Shown here: one piece after another, positions 44,288 to 52,118 of the stretch
How the letters are laid out: each line of letters begins with the position of its first letter
Numbering within the stretch: the first letter of the stretch is position 1
From: Cryobacterium arcticum
Lineage (GTDB): Bacteria > Actinomycetota > Actinomycetes > Actinomycetales > Microbacteriaceae
Reading direction: 5' to 3'
Assembly: GCF_003185895.1 (NCBI RefSeq)
Contig: NZ_QHLY01000004.1
Coordinates: 1 to 64,000 of the forward strand
Length of the DNA stretch: 64,000 bases
Position numbers and translations under genes: made by a program
The notes under the pieces: model-generated
Database searches by the model: none
What the model was told of the DNA's origin: nothing
The model's input: the letters and a program-made list of their open reading frames with translations, nothing else

Positions 44288-45130
44288 ATGGCTAAACCAC
44301 GACGCTGGCTGGAATGGGCAGGCGCCCAGGCGCGCGACTGGATCGCGGTACCGCAGGCGACCGACGACAAATACAGTCGCGGCGTGCTCGGCGTGCGCAC
44401 CGGCTCCACCGAATACCCGGGCGCCGCGGTGCTCGGCGTTGAAGCGGCCAGCCGCACCGGCGTGGGCATGCTGCGCTACCTCGGCCCCCGACGGGTGAGC
44501 GCGCTGGTGCTGGCCCGGCGGCCGGAGATCGTCACCGCAGACGGCCGGGTGCAGGCCTGGCTGCTCGGCTCCGGCATGAACGCGGCCGCCCGCAGCCGCG
44601 AGACCACGGCGAAGCTGGAGGCGGCGCTCACCCAGGACCTCCCCACCGTGATCGACGCCGGCGCGCTCGATCTCGTCGGGGTAGGGGCCGGGGCGAAGGT
44701 CATCACCCCGCACTACCGGGAGCTCGCCGCCCTGCTGTCCCGCTCGGGTGACACCGTGACGGCCGCAGAGATCGCCGGCCAACCGGGGGAGTGGGCGATC
44801 CGGGCGGCCGGCCAATTGGGCGTGACCGTGCTCCTCAAGGGCAGCGTCACCTACCTCGCCTCCCCGTCCGGCATCCGGCTGACGGTGTCGGGTGCCACCC
44901 CCTGGCTGGCCACGGCCGGGTCCGGCGACGTGCTCGCCGGCATCCTCGGGGCGTTGCTGGCCACGAACGCCGCCCGCATCGACGCGGACGCCGACGCGCT
45001 GGCCGCTGTCGCCGCTACCGCCGTCGTTCTGCACGGGGCCGCCGCTGCCCTGGCTTCCGGCGGTGGCCCGATCGTGGCGCTGGACATCGCCGAGGCCGTT
45101 CCGGCGTCGATAGCGGCGCTGCTCGCCTGA
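44288..45130 (+). CDS. nnrD: ADP-dependent NAD(P)H-hydrate dehydratase
   Basis: 280 residues, the YjeF C-terminal ribokinase-like domain alone, without the epimerase domain. Motifs: YSRGVLGVRTGSTEYPGAAV, LLGSGMN, TVIDAGALDLVG, VITPHYRELAALL (the usual TPHxGE is TPHYRE here) and TAGSGDVLAGILGALLATN. It repairs damaged NADH and NADPH hydrates with ATP or ADP as the phosphate donor. ATG 44288 was chosen; the frame continues far upstream, but only as the antisense strand of the old yellow enzyme gene. Confidence 0.92.
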   Translation: MAKPRRWLEWAGAQARDWIAVPQATDDKYSRGVLGVRTGSTEYPGAAVLGVEAASRTGVGMLRYLGPRRVSALVLARRPEIVTADGRVQAWLLGSGMNAAARSRETTAKLEAALTQDLPTVIDAGALDLVGVGAGAKVITPHYRELAALLSRSGDTVTAAEIAGQPGEWAIRAAGQLGVTVLLKGSVTYLASPSGIRLTVSGATPWLATAGSGDVLAGILGALLATNAARIDADADALAAVAATAVVLHGAAAALASGGGPIVALDIAEAVPASIAALLA

Positions 45131-45149
45131 GCCGGCGCCACACGCGGAT

Positions 45150-46463
45150 GTGCCACAGTTGACCGTGCCAGAAACCCAGCCCGCCGCCACTGTGCCTGCC
45201 ACCACGGTGCCGGCCGTTCTGCGCCGGCCGCTGGCGCTCTGGGGCGCGTTCGTGCTGGTGCACGGTGTGCTGATCGGGCTCAACCTCAGCGGCATCGGCT
45301 GGCCGCTCGGCGACGTGGAGCGGGTCTACCTGGGCTGGGCCGAAGGCACCGTCTCCGGCGCGTTCCGGCTCGGCATCGACACCGATTTCGTCTATCCGAT
45401 CCTGGCGCTGGCACCGATCCTGGCCGCGCTGGTCTTCGGCGCCCCGCTCTACGTGCTCAGCTGGCTCGGCCTGGTCACGCTGCTCAACGGTGTGGCGTTC
45501 GGCGCCCTGATCGGCCGCCGTCCCGGCCGCGCCGCCGCACGGGCGGCCTGGTGGTGGCTGGCCTTCCTGCTGCTGCTCGGGCCCATCGCCCTGGCCAGGA
45601 TCGACTCGATCACGGTGCCGTTGGCGATCGTGGGCGTGCTCTGGATCGTTCGCCGCCCGTTCTGGGGAGCCCTGCTGCTCACCGTCGCCACCTGGGTCAA
45701 GGTCTGGCCGGTGGCGGCGATCATCGCCCTGGTCGTGGCCTCCCGGCGGCGCTGGCAGGTCGTCGCGGTGTTCGCCGGCACCTCGGTCGTGATCATCGGC
45801 GCCGCGTTGCTCGCCGGGAGCGGGCTCACCGTTCTCAGCTTCGTGACCGAACAGACCAACCGGGGCCTGCAGATCGAAGCTCCGGTCGCCTCCTGGTGGC
45901 TGTGGCAATCCGCGTTGGGCATCCCGGGCACCCTGGTGTACTACGACCAGCAGATCCTCACCTACCAGGTGATCGGGCCGGGCACCGACCTGGCCGTCAC
46001 GGTCATGACTCCGCTGCTGGTGCTCGTCGTGCTCGCCGTGCTGCTGGTCGGCTGGCGGGCCCAACGGGCCGGCGCCGCGTTCGAGCGCTTGTTCCCGCCG
46101 CTGCTGCTGGCGTTGGTGCTCACCCTGATCTCGATCAACAAGGTGGGATCGCCGCAGTTCATGACCTGGCTGGCCGCCCCGATCATCCTCGGCCTGGTCG
46201 GCGACTGGCGGGCCTGGCGGGCACCCGCGGCGGTGGCCCTGCTGATGGCGGCCCTGACCCAGCTGGTCTACCCGTACTTCTACAACTATCTGCTCGGCAC
46301 CGTGCCGGCGATGGTGCTGGTGCTCTCGGTGCGCAACCTGCTGGAATTAGTACTGGTGGGGTGGATGCTCACCCGCATGTGGAAACTCGGCTCCCAGCCG
46401 GCCATGCCCGCACCGATCCGGCCCGGCGCATCCGAATCCCAGCCCGAACCCCAGAAGGAGTAA
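45150..46463 (+). CDS. glycosyltransferase 87-type (DUF2029) membrane protein
   Basis: 437 residues with ten or more membrane segments. The first segments carry the pattern WPLGDVERVYLGWAEG (about residues 50-65), similar to the acidic loop of GT-C fold mannosyltransferases, and the mid part reads LALARIDSITVPLAIVGVLW. GT87 members use polyprenyl-phosphate mannose to extend lipoglycans in Actinobacteria; the activity here is unproven. The start is GTG 45150, with GTG 45165 an in-frame alternative. A ribosome-binding site for the next gene, AAGGAG, lies in its last codons, so the two are in one operon. Confidence 0.82.
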   Translation: MPQLTVPETQPAATVPATTVPAVLRRPLALWGAFVLVHGVLIGLNLSGIGWPLGDVERVYLGWAEGTVSGAFRLGIDTDFVYPILALAPILAALVFGAPLYVLSWLGLVTLLNGVAFGALIGRRPGRAAARAAWWWLAFLLLLGPIALARIDSITVPLAIVGVLWIVRRPFWGALLLTVATWVKVWPVAAIIALVVASRRRWQVVAVFAGTSVVIIGAALLAGSGLTVLSFVTEQTNRGLQIEAPVASWWLWQSALGIPGTLVYYDQQILTYQVIGPGTDLAVTVMTPLLVLVVLAVLLVGWRAQRAGAAFERLFPPLLLALVLTLISINKVGSPQFMTWLAAPIILGLVGDWRAWRAPAAVALLMAALTQLVYPYFYNYLLGTVPAMVLVLSVRNLLELVLVGWMLTRMWKLGSQPAMPAPIRPGASESQPEPQKE

Positions 46464-46465
46464 TC

Positions 46466-46774
46466 ATGCTCGTCGCATTCTCTGTCGCCCCCTCCGGCGG
46501 ACCCTCTGATTCCGTGCACGACGCCGTGGCCGCTGCGGTGCGCGTGGTGCGCGAATCCGGGCTGCCGAATCACACCGACTCCATGTTCACCACCATCGAG
46601 GGTGACTGGGACGAGGTCTTCGCCGTGGTGAAGGCCGCGACGGATGCCGTGGGCGCGTTCGGCTCTCGGGTGTCGCTGGTGCTCAAGGCCGACATCCGGC
46701 CCGGCTATTCGGGTGAGCTGACCGCCAAGCTCGATCGCCTCGAAGCGGCGATGGCGGAGCCGGACGGCGCGTAG
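46466..46774 (+). CDS. thiamine-binding protein (MTH1187/DUF77 family)
   Basis: 102 residues. A ferredoxin-like fold: LVAFSVAPSGGPSDSVHDAV, AAAVRVVRESGLPNHTDSMF with TTIEGDWDEVF, then GSRVSLVLKADIRPGYSGEL. Family members such as Saccharomyces and archaeal homologues bind thiamine. ATG 46466 has AAGGAG 5 bp upstream and lies 2 bp after the preceding stop. Its link with the GT87-type gene is unexplained. Confidence 0.88.
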   Translation: MLVAFSVAPSGGPSDSVHDAVAAAVRVVRESGLPNHTDSMFTTIEGDWDEVFAVVKAATDAVGAFGSRVSLVLKADIRPGYSGELTAKLDRLEAAMAEPDGA

Positions 46775-46783
46775 CCGACCCGG

Positions 46784-46813
46784 TGTTGTCGCCGGCGTAA
46801 CCTCGGCGACACA
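46784..46813. repeat. inverted repeat before the MFS gene
   Basis: TGTCGCCG (46787-46794) pairs with CGGCGACA (46804-46811) around a 9-base loop, and the block is flanked by direct GCCGACCCG repeats. It could end the thiamine-binding gene transcript or be an operator for the MFS gene, whose start is 23 bp further on. Confidence 0.45.
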
Positions 46814-46834
46814 GCCGACCCGTAGTCTGGATCG

Positions 46835-48109
46835 ATGCCCTCACTTTCCACCGGGACGGCCCTGTCGCCGGTCCGCGTCCGTTTCGCCCTGCTCGCCCTG
46901 GCACTGGGCGGTTTCGCGATCGGCGCCACCGAATTCGTGGCCATGGGACTGCTGCCGAACCTGGCCGCCGACCTGCTGCCCGGCCTCTACGCCTCGTCGC
47001 CGGACGCGGCCAACGCCCAGGTGGGCTGGTTGATCTCCGCCTACGCCCTCGGCGTGGTCGTCGGTGCACCGACCATCGCGGCCGCCGCTGCCCGCTGGCC
47101 GCGCAAGAAGCTGCTGCTCGCGCTCCTGGCGGCGTTCACCCTGGCGACCATCGCGTCAGCGCTGCTGCCCAGCTTCGGGCTGGTGCTCGTGGCCAGGTTC
47201 GTGGCCGCACTGCCGCACGGCGCGTACTTCGGCATCGCCTCGCTGGTCGCGGCCGAGCTGATGGGTCCGGGCAAGCGCGCCCGCGGCGTCGCGATCGTGC
47301 TCTCCGGCCTCACCATCGCCAACGTCATCGGCGTGCCCTCGATCACCTGGCTCGGCCAGATCGCCGGCTGGCGCATCGCCTACCTCACCGTGGCCGCGCT
47401 GTTCGCCCTCACGTTTGTCGCCGTGATCATCGCCGTGCCGTTCCAGGCGGGCAACCCCGGCGCCACCATGCGTAACGAACTGCGGGCGTTCAGCCGGTTG
47501 CAGGTGTGGCTCGCGCTGCTGATCGGCGCCGTCGGTTTCGGCGGGCTGTTCGCGGTGTACACCTATGTGGCGCCGCTGGTGATCGAGGTCACCGGACTGC
47601 CCGCCCTCGCCGTGCCGCTGGTGCTCGTGGTGGTGGGGCTCGGCATGACGGTGGGCAACTTCGTCGGCGGCGCCCTCGCCGACCGCAGCGTGCGGCGCAG
47701 CATGTACCTGTTCTTCGCCGTGATGCTGGCGGCGCTGCTGCTGCTCGCCTTCTCGGCGCACACCCTGGCCGGCCTGTTGATCGGGGTGTTTCTGGTGGGC
47801 GGGGCGGCGTCCGCGCTGTCGCCGACCATCCAGACCCGGCTGATGGATGTCGCGCACGACAGCCAGTCGATCGCCGCCGCACTGAACCACTCCGCGCTCA
47901 ATATCGGCAACGCGCTCGGCGCCTACCTCGGCGGTGTGGTGGTGGCGGCCGGACTCGGCTACGTCGCGCCGATCTGGGTGGGCCTCGGCCTCAGCGTGCT
48001 GGGTGTGGTGCTGGCCGTGACCACCTTCGCCATCGACCGCAACCGCCGGCGCCGCGGCGTCGATGTGCCGTACGGCACTCAGCTGATCGGCGTGATCAGC
48101 CCAAGCTGA
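46835..48109 (+). CDS. MFS transporter, DHA1 (AraJ/SotB-like) family
   Basis: 424 residues with twelve membrane segments. The AraJ/Cmx signature GATEFVAMGLLPNLAADL lies in the first loop (about 29-46), motif A-like RWPRKKLLLALLAAFTLATI near 88, and RFVAALPHGAYFGIASLVAA near 128. These export sugars or hydrophobic drugs by proton antiport. A TAGTCT -10 element 6 bp before the ATG fits leaderless transcription. The substrate is unknown. Confidence 0.92.
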   Translation: MPSLSTGTALSPVRVRFALLALALGGFAIGATEFVAMGLLPNLAADLLPGLYASSPDAANAQVGWLISAYALGVVVGAPTIAAAAARWPRKKLLLALLAAFTLATIASALLPSFGLVLVARFVAALPHGAYFGIASLVAAELMGPGKRARGVAIVLSGLTIANVIGVPSITWLGQIAGWRIAYLTVAALFALTFVAVIIAVPFQAGNPGATMRNELRAFSRLQVWLALLIGAVGFGGLFAVYTYVAPLVIEVTGLPALAVPLVLVVVGLGMTVGNFVGGALADRSVRRSMYLFFAVMLAALLLLAFSAHTLAGLLIGVFLVGGAASALSPTIQTRLMDVAHDSQSIAAALNHSALNIGNALGAYLGGVVVAAGLGYVAPIWVGLGLSVLGVVLAVTTFAIDRNRRRRGVDVPYGTQLIGVISPS

Positions 48110-48136
48110 GCCAGCCCGTTCGGGCGCTGAAAACGC

Positions 48137-48172
48137 AAAAAACCGGCGCGGGCCAGGGGCCGAGCGCCGGTT
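48137..48172 (-). terminator. rho-independent terminator of the LuxR response regulator operon
   Basis: AACCGGCGC (48141-48149) pairs with GCGCCGGTT (48164-48172). On the minus strand a T-tract (complement of the A-run at 48137-48142) follows the hairpin, as required for termination. It lies 13 bp beyond the stop codon of the response regulator. Confidence 0.85.
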
Positions 48173-48185
48173 CGAGTACGACGGA

Positions 48186-48857
48186 TCAGTCGGACTGCAG
48201 CAGGATGCCGTCGTGGATGGCGCGCTTGCGCAGGGCCACCTTGGTGCCGACGTCGAAGCCGGCCAGGCGGTACTTCTCGCGGATCCGCTTGAGGTAGGAC
48301 TTCGCTGTCTCCTCGGAGATGCCGAGCTGGTGGGCGACGGCCTTGACCGGTTCCCCGGCGCCGTACAACGCCATCACCCGGCGCTCCTGCGCGCTGAGCC
48401 GGGGCGACGAGCCGGCCGCTCCGCTGTGCAGGGCGAGGTCGAGTTCGGCGGAGATGTAGGACTCACCCACGGAGGCGGCGTGGATCGCTTCGACGATGGT
48501 CGAGGCTTCTTCGGTCTTGACGAGGTAGCCCAGCGCACCGGCGGCGAGGGCCTCCCGCACCAGGGCCGGTTCGGAGTAGGTGCTCATCAGCACCGTCTTC
48601 ACCCCGGCGGTCTTCAGGGTGGAGATCTTGAGCGAGACCGGGATGTTGTCCTTGAGGTCCAGGTCGAGCAGCACCACGTCAACCGGGAACTCAGGGTGGG
48701 TGAGGAGTTCGGGCCAGGTGGTCACGGCGGCCACCATGTTGATGTCGTCTGCGGCGCCCCTGATCCACTCGGTCAGCGCCCCCAAGAGCATCCGGTGGTC
48801 GTCGACCAGGGCCAACCGGATCGGATTGGCTCTGAGCGTCGCTGCTGTGTTTGTCAC
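48186..48857 (-). CDS. LuxR/NarL-family response regulator
   Basis: 223 residues from GTG 48857, which has an excellent AGGAGG site 5 bp upstream. The receiver domain (1-130) has D19/D20, phospho-acceptor D65 (VVLLDLDLKDN) and a Lys in GALGYLVKTEEAS. The C-terminal LuxR HTH (about 155-215) reads LSAQERRVMALYGAGEPVKA with VAHQLGISEETAKSYLKRIR. It is the output of the kinase genes 50200-51369 and 48914-50203. The target genes are unknown; no candidate operator repeats are visible. Confidence 0.93.
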   Translation of the reverse strand: MTNTAATLRANPIRLALVDDHRMLLGALTEWIRGAADDINMVAAVTTWPELLTHPEFPVDVVLLDLDLKDNIPVSLKISTLKTAGVKTVLMSTYSEPALVREALAAGALGYLVKTEEASTIVEAIHAASVGESYISAELDLALHSGAAGSSPRLSAQERRVMALYGAGEPVKAVAHQLGISEETAKSYLKRIREKYRLAGFDVGTKVALRKRAIHDGILLQSD

Positions 48858-48913
48858 TACTGCCTCCTGTTGCGTGTTTCCCTGTCGAACGCTGTGCATG
48901 CCGAATGGCACGC

Positions 48914-50203
48914 TTACGCATCCGCAGGATTGTCAATACTGCATTCGATGTCAACGTGGAGCTGTCCGCTGCGCACCGAATCGATGTGAGGGCCCACTAC
49001 TCGGATAGCTTGCCACGTCTCGGGGTCCACGCGACGCCGGGGCACACCCTCGATGATCATTTTGATCGGAAAACGCAACTTGTCGCCGATTGTCTGGCCG
49101 CTGATGCGTCCCAACGGCCCCAAAACGAGTGACACCGTGGGCTCCGCACCCTCGGTGTCGCTGATCAGAAGCCAAATCGCCAGGAGGAGCGCGTCGCGCT
49201 GTTCCGGCGAAAGCTGTCCGGCCAGTCCAGCCGGATCGTCCAGGTTCACGGCCGGTCCGAGGAACTCCGACTCGGTCAGTGCGTGGTGCAGCCAGGTCTC
49301 CCGGCGGCCCTCGATGAGGTGCAGGCGCAGCTGGGTGGCCAGGGTCGATGCGGCTGCGGCCTTCGCGGCGCTGAGCGGCAGGGCGGTCCGCCCGGTGGCG
49401 ACGTCGTCGAGCAGGGTTTCGGCGTCGAGGTCGATCCGGGCCAGCTCCTCTGACGCGAGCATGCCGACGGCGGAGGACGGTTGGGTCACCGTGCTCTGCA
49501 CCAGCACCAGGTCGAGCTCGCGTTGCACCATCCGCCGGAAGCCGCGCACGATCGACACCCCCACCAGCGGCGGGAACATGCACAGGGTGATGGTGAGGAT
49601 GGCCGGGGCGAGGATGAACGGGTCGCTTCGAGCGTTGGTCAGCGACCCGGCAGCGATCACAGCGCCGAGCACCAGGGTGGCGGCCACGATCTCCCGCCCC
49701 CGCCGCACGGTGACGAGGATCGTGAACAGTGCGCCGACCGCCGCGGCCGCCGTGGGATAGGTGACGAGGTTGCCGCCGCGGCCGTAGCCGGCCAGGTCGA
49801 GGCCCACAATGATCTCGCCGGTGGCGAGCACGGTGAGAAACATCCAGGTCGGCATCCGGCCGGCGAGCCGGTTGACCAGCACCAGGGTGGTCACGGTGGC
49901 GGCGAACAGGATGATCCAGGCCGCCAGCGTGGGCAGCGGGTTGACGTACTGGTCCCACTGGATGGCGAAGCGCCAGAGCAGGAAGAGGGCGACGAACCCG
50001 GAACTCAAGGAGATGCCCACCCCGAGGTGCCGGCTGCCCAGGCCGGTCTGGTTGGCCCTGGTGGTGTTGACGGTGCGCTGCGGCCGGCGGAAGGTGCGCC
50101 GGCGTTCATCGCGTTCGTCGTCGAGCAGCTGCTTGTGCGCCCGGGCCGACGACGGGGCGGGGCGGGGTGAGACCTGCGACGACGGCGCCGTTCCGAACGT
50201 CAC
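48914..50203 (-). CDS. membrane protein, probable degenerate histidine kinase partner
   Basis: 429 residues. Six or so hydrophobic segments (about 60-215) precede a soluble part with a helix bundle (RMVQRELDLVLVQSTVTQPS, then STLATQLRLHLIEGRRETWL) and LSPEQRDALLLAIWLLISD at 331-349. This order resembles the dimerisation and ATP-binding parts of LuxR-linked kinases, but the phospho-acceptor His, the N-box Asn and the glycine boxes are missing. It overlaps the true kinase gene by 4 bp and lies 56 bp before the response regulator gene. It may sense a signal or modulate the kinase. The assignment as a pseudokinase is inference by eye. Confidence 0.6.
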   Translation of the reverse strand: MTFGTAPSSQVSPRPAPSSARAHKQLLDDERDERRRTFRRPQRTVNTTRANQTGLGSRHLGVGISLSSGFVALFLLWRFAIQWDQYVNPLPTLAAWIILFAATVTTLVLVNRLAGRMPTWMFLTVLATGEIIVGLDLAGYGRGGNLVTYPTAAAAVGALFTILVTVRRGREIVAATLVLGAVIAAGSLTNARSDPFILAPAILTITLCMFPPLVGVSIVRGFRRMVQRELDLVLVQSTVTQPSSAVGMLASEELARIDLDAETLLDDVATGRTALPLSAAKAAAASTLATQLRLHLIEGRRETWLHHALTESEFLGPAVNLDDPAGLAGQLSPEQRDALLLAIWLLISDTEGAEPTVSLVLGPLGRISGQTIGDKLRFPIKMIIEGVPRRRVDPETWQAIRVVGPHIDSVRSGQLHVDIECSIDNPADA

Positions 50204-51369
50204 TTGGGCACCTCGAGCACGACCGTCGTGCCGGAACCCGGCGAGGAGAACAGTCGGGCGGTGCCGCCGACGTCTCGGAGTCGGGCGACCACGGACTCAG
50301 CGAAGCCGAGCCGTTCCTGGCTGACGGCGCTGAGATCGAAGCCCCGGCCGGCATCCGTGACCATGGCGCGCACGGTGGTGTCGTCGTCGGAAATGGTCAC
50401 GTCTGCCCGGGTGACCCCGGAATGCCTGCGCACATTTTCGAGGCACTCGCCGAGAGCGAGTAGGAAGGAGTCCAGCACATCGCTGGGCAGCAACACCTGG
50501 CCGCTACCGTGCCAGTCGACGTCGAGCCCCATCCGGCCGAAGCGTTGCTTGACCGACTCGAGGGTGCTGCCGAGCATCGACGTGTTCGCCGGCTCCAGGG
50601 TATAGACACCCGAGCGGTGCGGCGTAGGCAGGGCGCCCAGCCGCAGCTGGTGCAACAGGCGGGCGTCGTCGTTGGACTGCTGGCGGAGGGCAGCGGGGCT
50701 GACGCCGACGCCGGAGTGGGCGAGCAACGTGAGGGTGGCCAGCACAGTGTCGTGCAGCAGCCGCGCGCCCTGCCGGCGCTGCGCCTCGAGTTCACTGGCG
50801 TGGCGCTCGGCCTGGTGCGCCCGGCCGATGGCGGCGATGCGTTGCAGCACCCGGGGAACACTCTGGGCGATCCACCAACCACCCAGCGACAGCGCCGCCC
50901 AGCCGCAGACCGTGAGCGCGAGCGGCAGTACCGACCCTCCGGCCGTGACGGTGACGAGGGCCACGGCAGCCACGGTCACACCGAACGAGGCGAACAGGAG
51001 CAATTGGCGCCGCGGCCCGACGACCAGCACGGCGGCGACACAACTCACCGCGCCGGCGGCGATAGAGGCGATCACCGATTCCTCGACGACGTTCAGCCCG
51101 ACCTGCGGCCGTGGCACCAGCCCGATGACGAGCACGACGGCATTCCCGAGCAGCACGATCCCCAGCGCCCAGCGGAGCGCGCCGTTCTGGCCGAGCAGGT
51201 ACTGGCAGCCGATCAGCAGCAGGATCAGTGGCACTGCAACCAGGACCACGGGAGCATCGACACCGGTGGGTACGGCCAGGTAGACCAGTGCCGTCACCGA
51301 CGCTGCCAACCCGGTCACCCGAGCGGCCCGTCGTAGGACTCGGTCGCGCTCTCTGGCAATGCGTGGCAT
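50200..51369 (-). CDS. NarL-type sensor histidine kinase
   Basis: 389 residues. Five or six membrane segments (about 20-180) are followed by a HisKA_3-type helix with the phospho-acceptor in RLLHDTVLATLTLLAHSG (about 205-222) and a HATPase_c domain with N box LLALGECLENVRRHSG and G boxes VTDAGRGFDLS and SSPGSGTTVVLEV. It is probably the kinase for the response regulator at 48186. It is first in a three-gene operon. Confidence 0.9.
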   Translation of the reverse strand: MPRIARERDRVLRRAARVTGLAASVTALVYLAVPTGVDAPVVLVAVPLILLLIGCQYLLGQNGALRWALGIVLLGNAVVLVIGLVPRPQVGLNVVEESVIASIAAGAVSCVAAVLVVGPRRQLLLFASFGVTVAAVALVTVTAGGSVLPLALTVCGWAALSLGGWWIAQSVPRVLQRIAAIGRAHQAERHASELEAQRRQGARLLHDTVLATLTLLAHSGVGVSPAALRQQSNDDARLLHQLRLGALPTPHRSGVYTLEPANTSMLGSTLESVKQRFGRMGLDVDWHGSGQVLLPSDVLDSFLLALGECLENVRRHSGVTRADVTISDDDTTVRAMVTDAGRGFDLSAVSQERLGFAESVVARLRDVGGTARLFSSPGSGTTVVLEVPK

Positions 51370-51416
51370 AAGTGCCGGCTCCTCGTGGATGCTCTCACTG
51401 CACCCTATCGGCCTCT

Positions 51417-51465
51417 GGGTGGGTCATCCGGGACGTGACTAGGACTTTAGTTCCGTGACCCACCC
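51417..51465 (-). terminator. hairpin at the 3' end of the 51447 gene
   Basis: GGGTGGGTCA (51417-51426) pairs with TGACCCACCC (51456-51465), with an inner CGGGAC/GTTCCG pair. The right arm covers the last codons and the loop contains the stop codon of the minus-strand gene. It may separate that transcript from the kinase operon. Confidence 0.55.
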
Positions 51466-52118
51466 CGGTTCCGGTGTCGCAGCAGCCGGCGAAGCACGAG
51501 CCCGGTAACCAGGGCCATCGAGACGGCCATGAGCACTCCGGCCAGCACGCCCACCAGCAGAGTGACCCATCCCGGCTGGCCGGGCTGCCACAGCGGTGTG
51601 GCGACGGCGAAGAACACCAGTAGGCCGGCCGCCCAGGCCAGGGCGCTACCCAGCACCCACCATCCGGCCCCCGTCAGGTGCCGGCGCAGCTCGAAGAGCT
51701 GCGCGACACCGAGGCAGCAGAGCAGCACGAGGGCTCCCACAGCGCCGGCCACGACCTGCGCGGTGACCGGCCAGCGCTGCCAGACATCCGCCCACTCGGC
51801 CGGCAACAGGCCGATGAACCAGGCAATCGCCGCACCGAGCGCGGTGGCGCCCACCCAACGGGACCGGGACAGCGCGGGAACGGGCACCTTGAGCACCGTG
51901 GCCTGGGTCCACCCCAGCACCGCGCCCTCGACGGCACCGGCGAGGATGAGGGTGGGCCGGGCGACCGGTGAGCCCGCGAAGGCCAGCTGGGTCACGGCTG
52001 GCGCCAGAAAACCGACAGCCTCCCCGATGCTGACCCACAGCACCCAGTACCGCAGGAAGCGGTCATCGACCGTGGAACCGGATCGCCGTGCGTCCGGCCC
52101 GCGCCTATCGAGGGTCAT
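51447..52118 (-). CDS. integral membrane protein of unknown function
   Basis: 223 residues with six predicted membrane segments, starting near residue 25 (RYWVLWVSIGEAVGFLAPAV). No motif is recognised. The pattern of Gly-rich segments with conserved Trp (GWTQATVLK, AWFIGLLPAEWADVW) resembles other actinobacterial small membrane proteins. It overlaps the upstream DUF4389 gene by 14 bp, so the two are coupled. The function is unknown. Confidence 0.65.
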   Translation of the reverse strand: MTLDRRGPDARRSGSTVDDRFLRYWVLWVSIGEAVGFLAPAVTQLAFAGSPVARPTLILAGAVEGAVLGWTQATVLKVPVPALSRSRWVGATALGAAIAWFIGLLPAEWADVWQRWPVTAQVVAGAVGALVLLCCLGVAQLFELRRHLTGAGWWVLGSALAWAAGLLVFFAVATPLWQPGQPGWVTLLVGVLAGVLMAVSMALVTGLVLRRLLRHRNRGGSRN

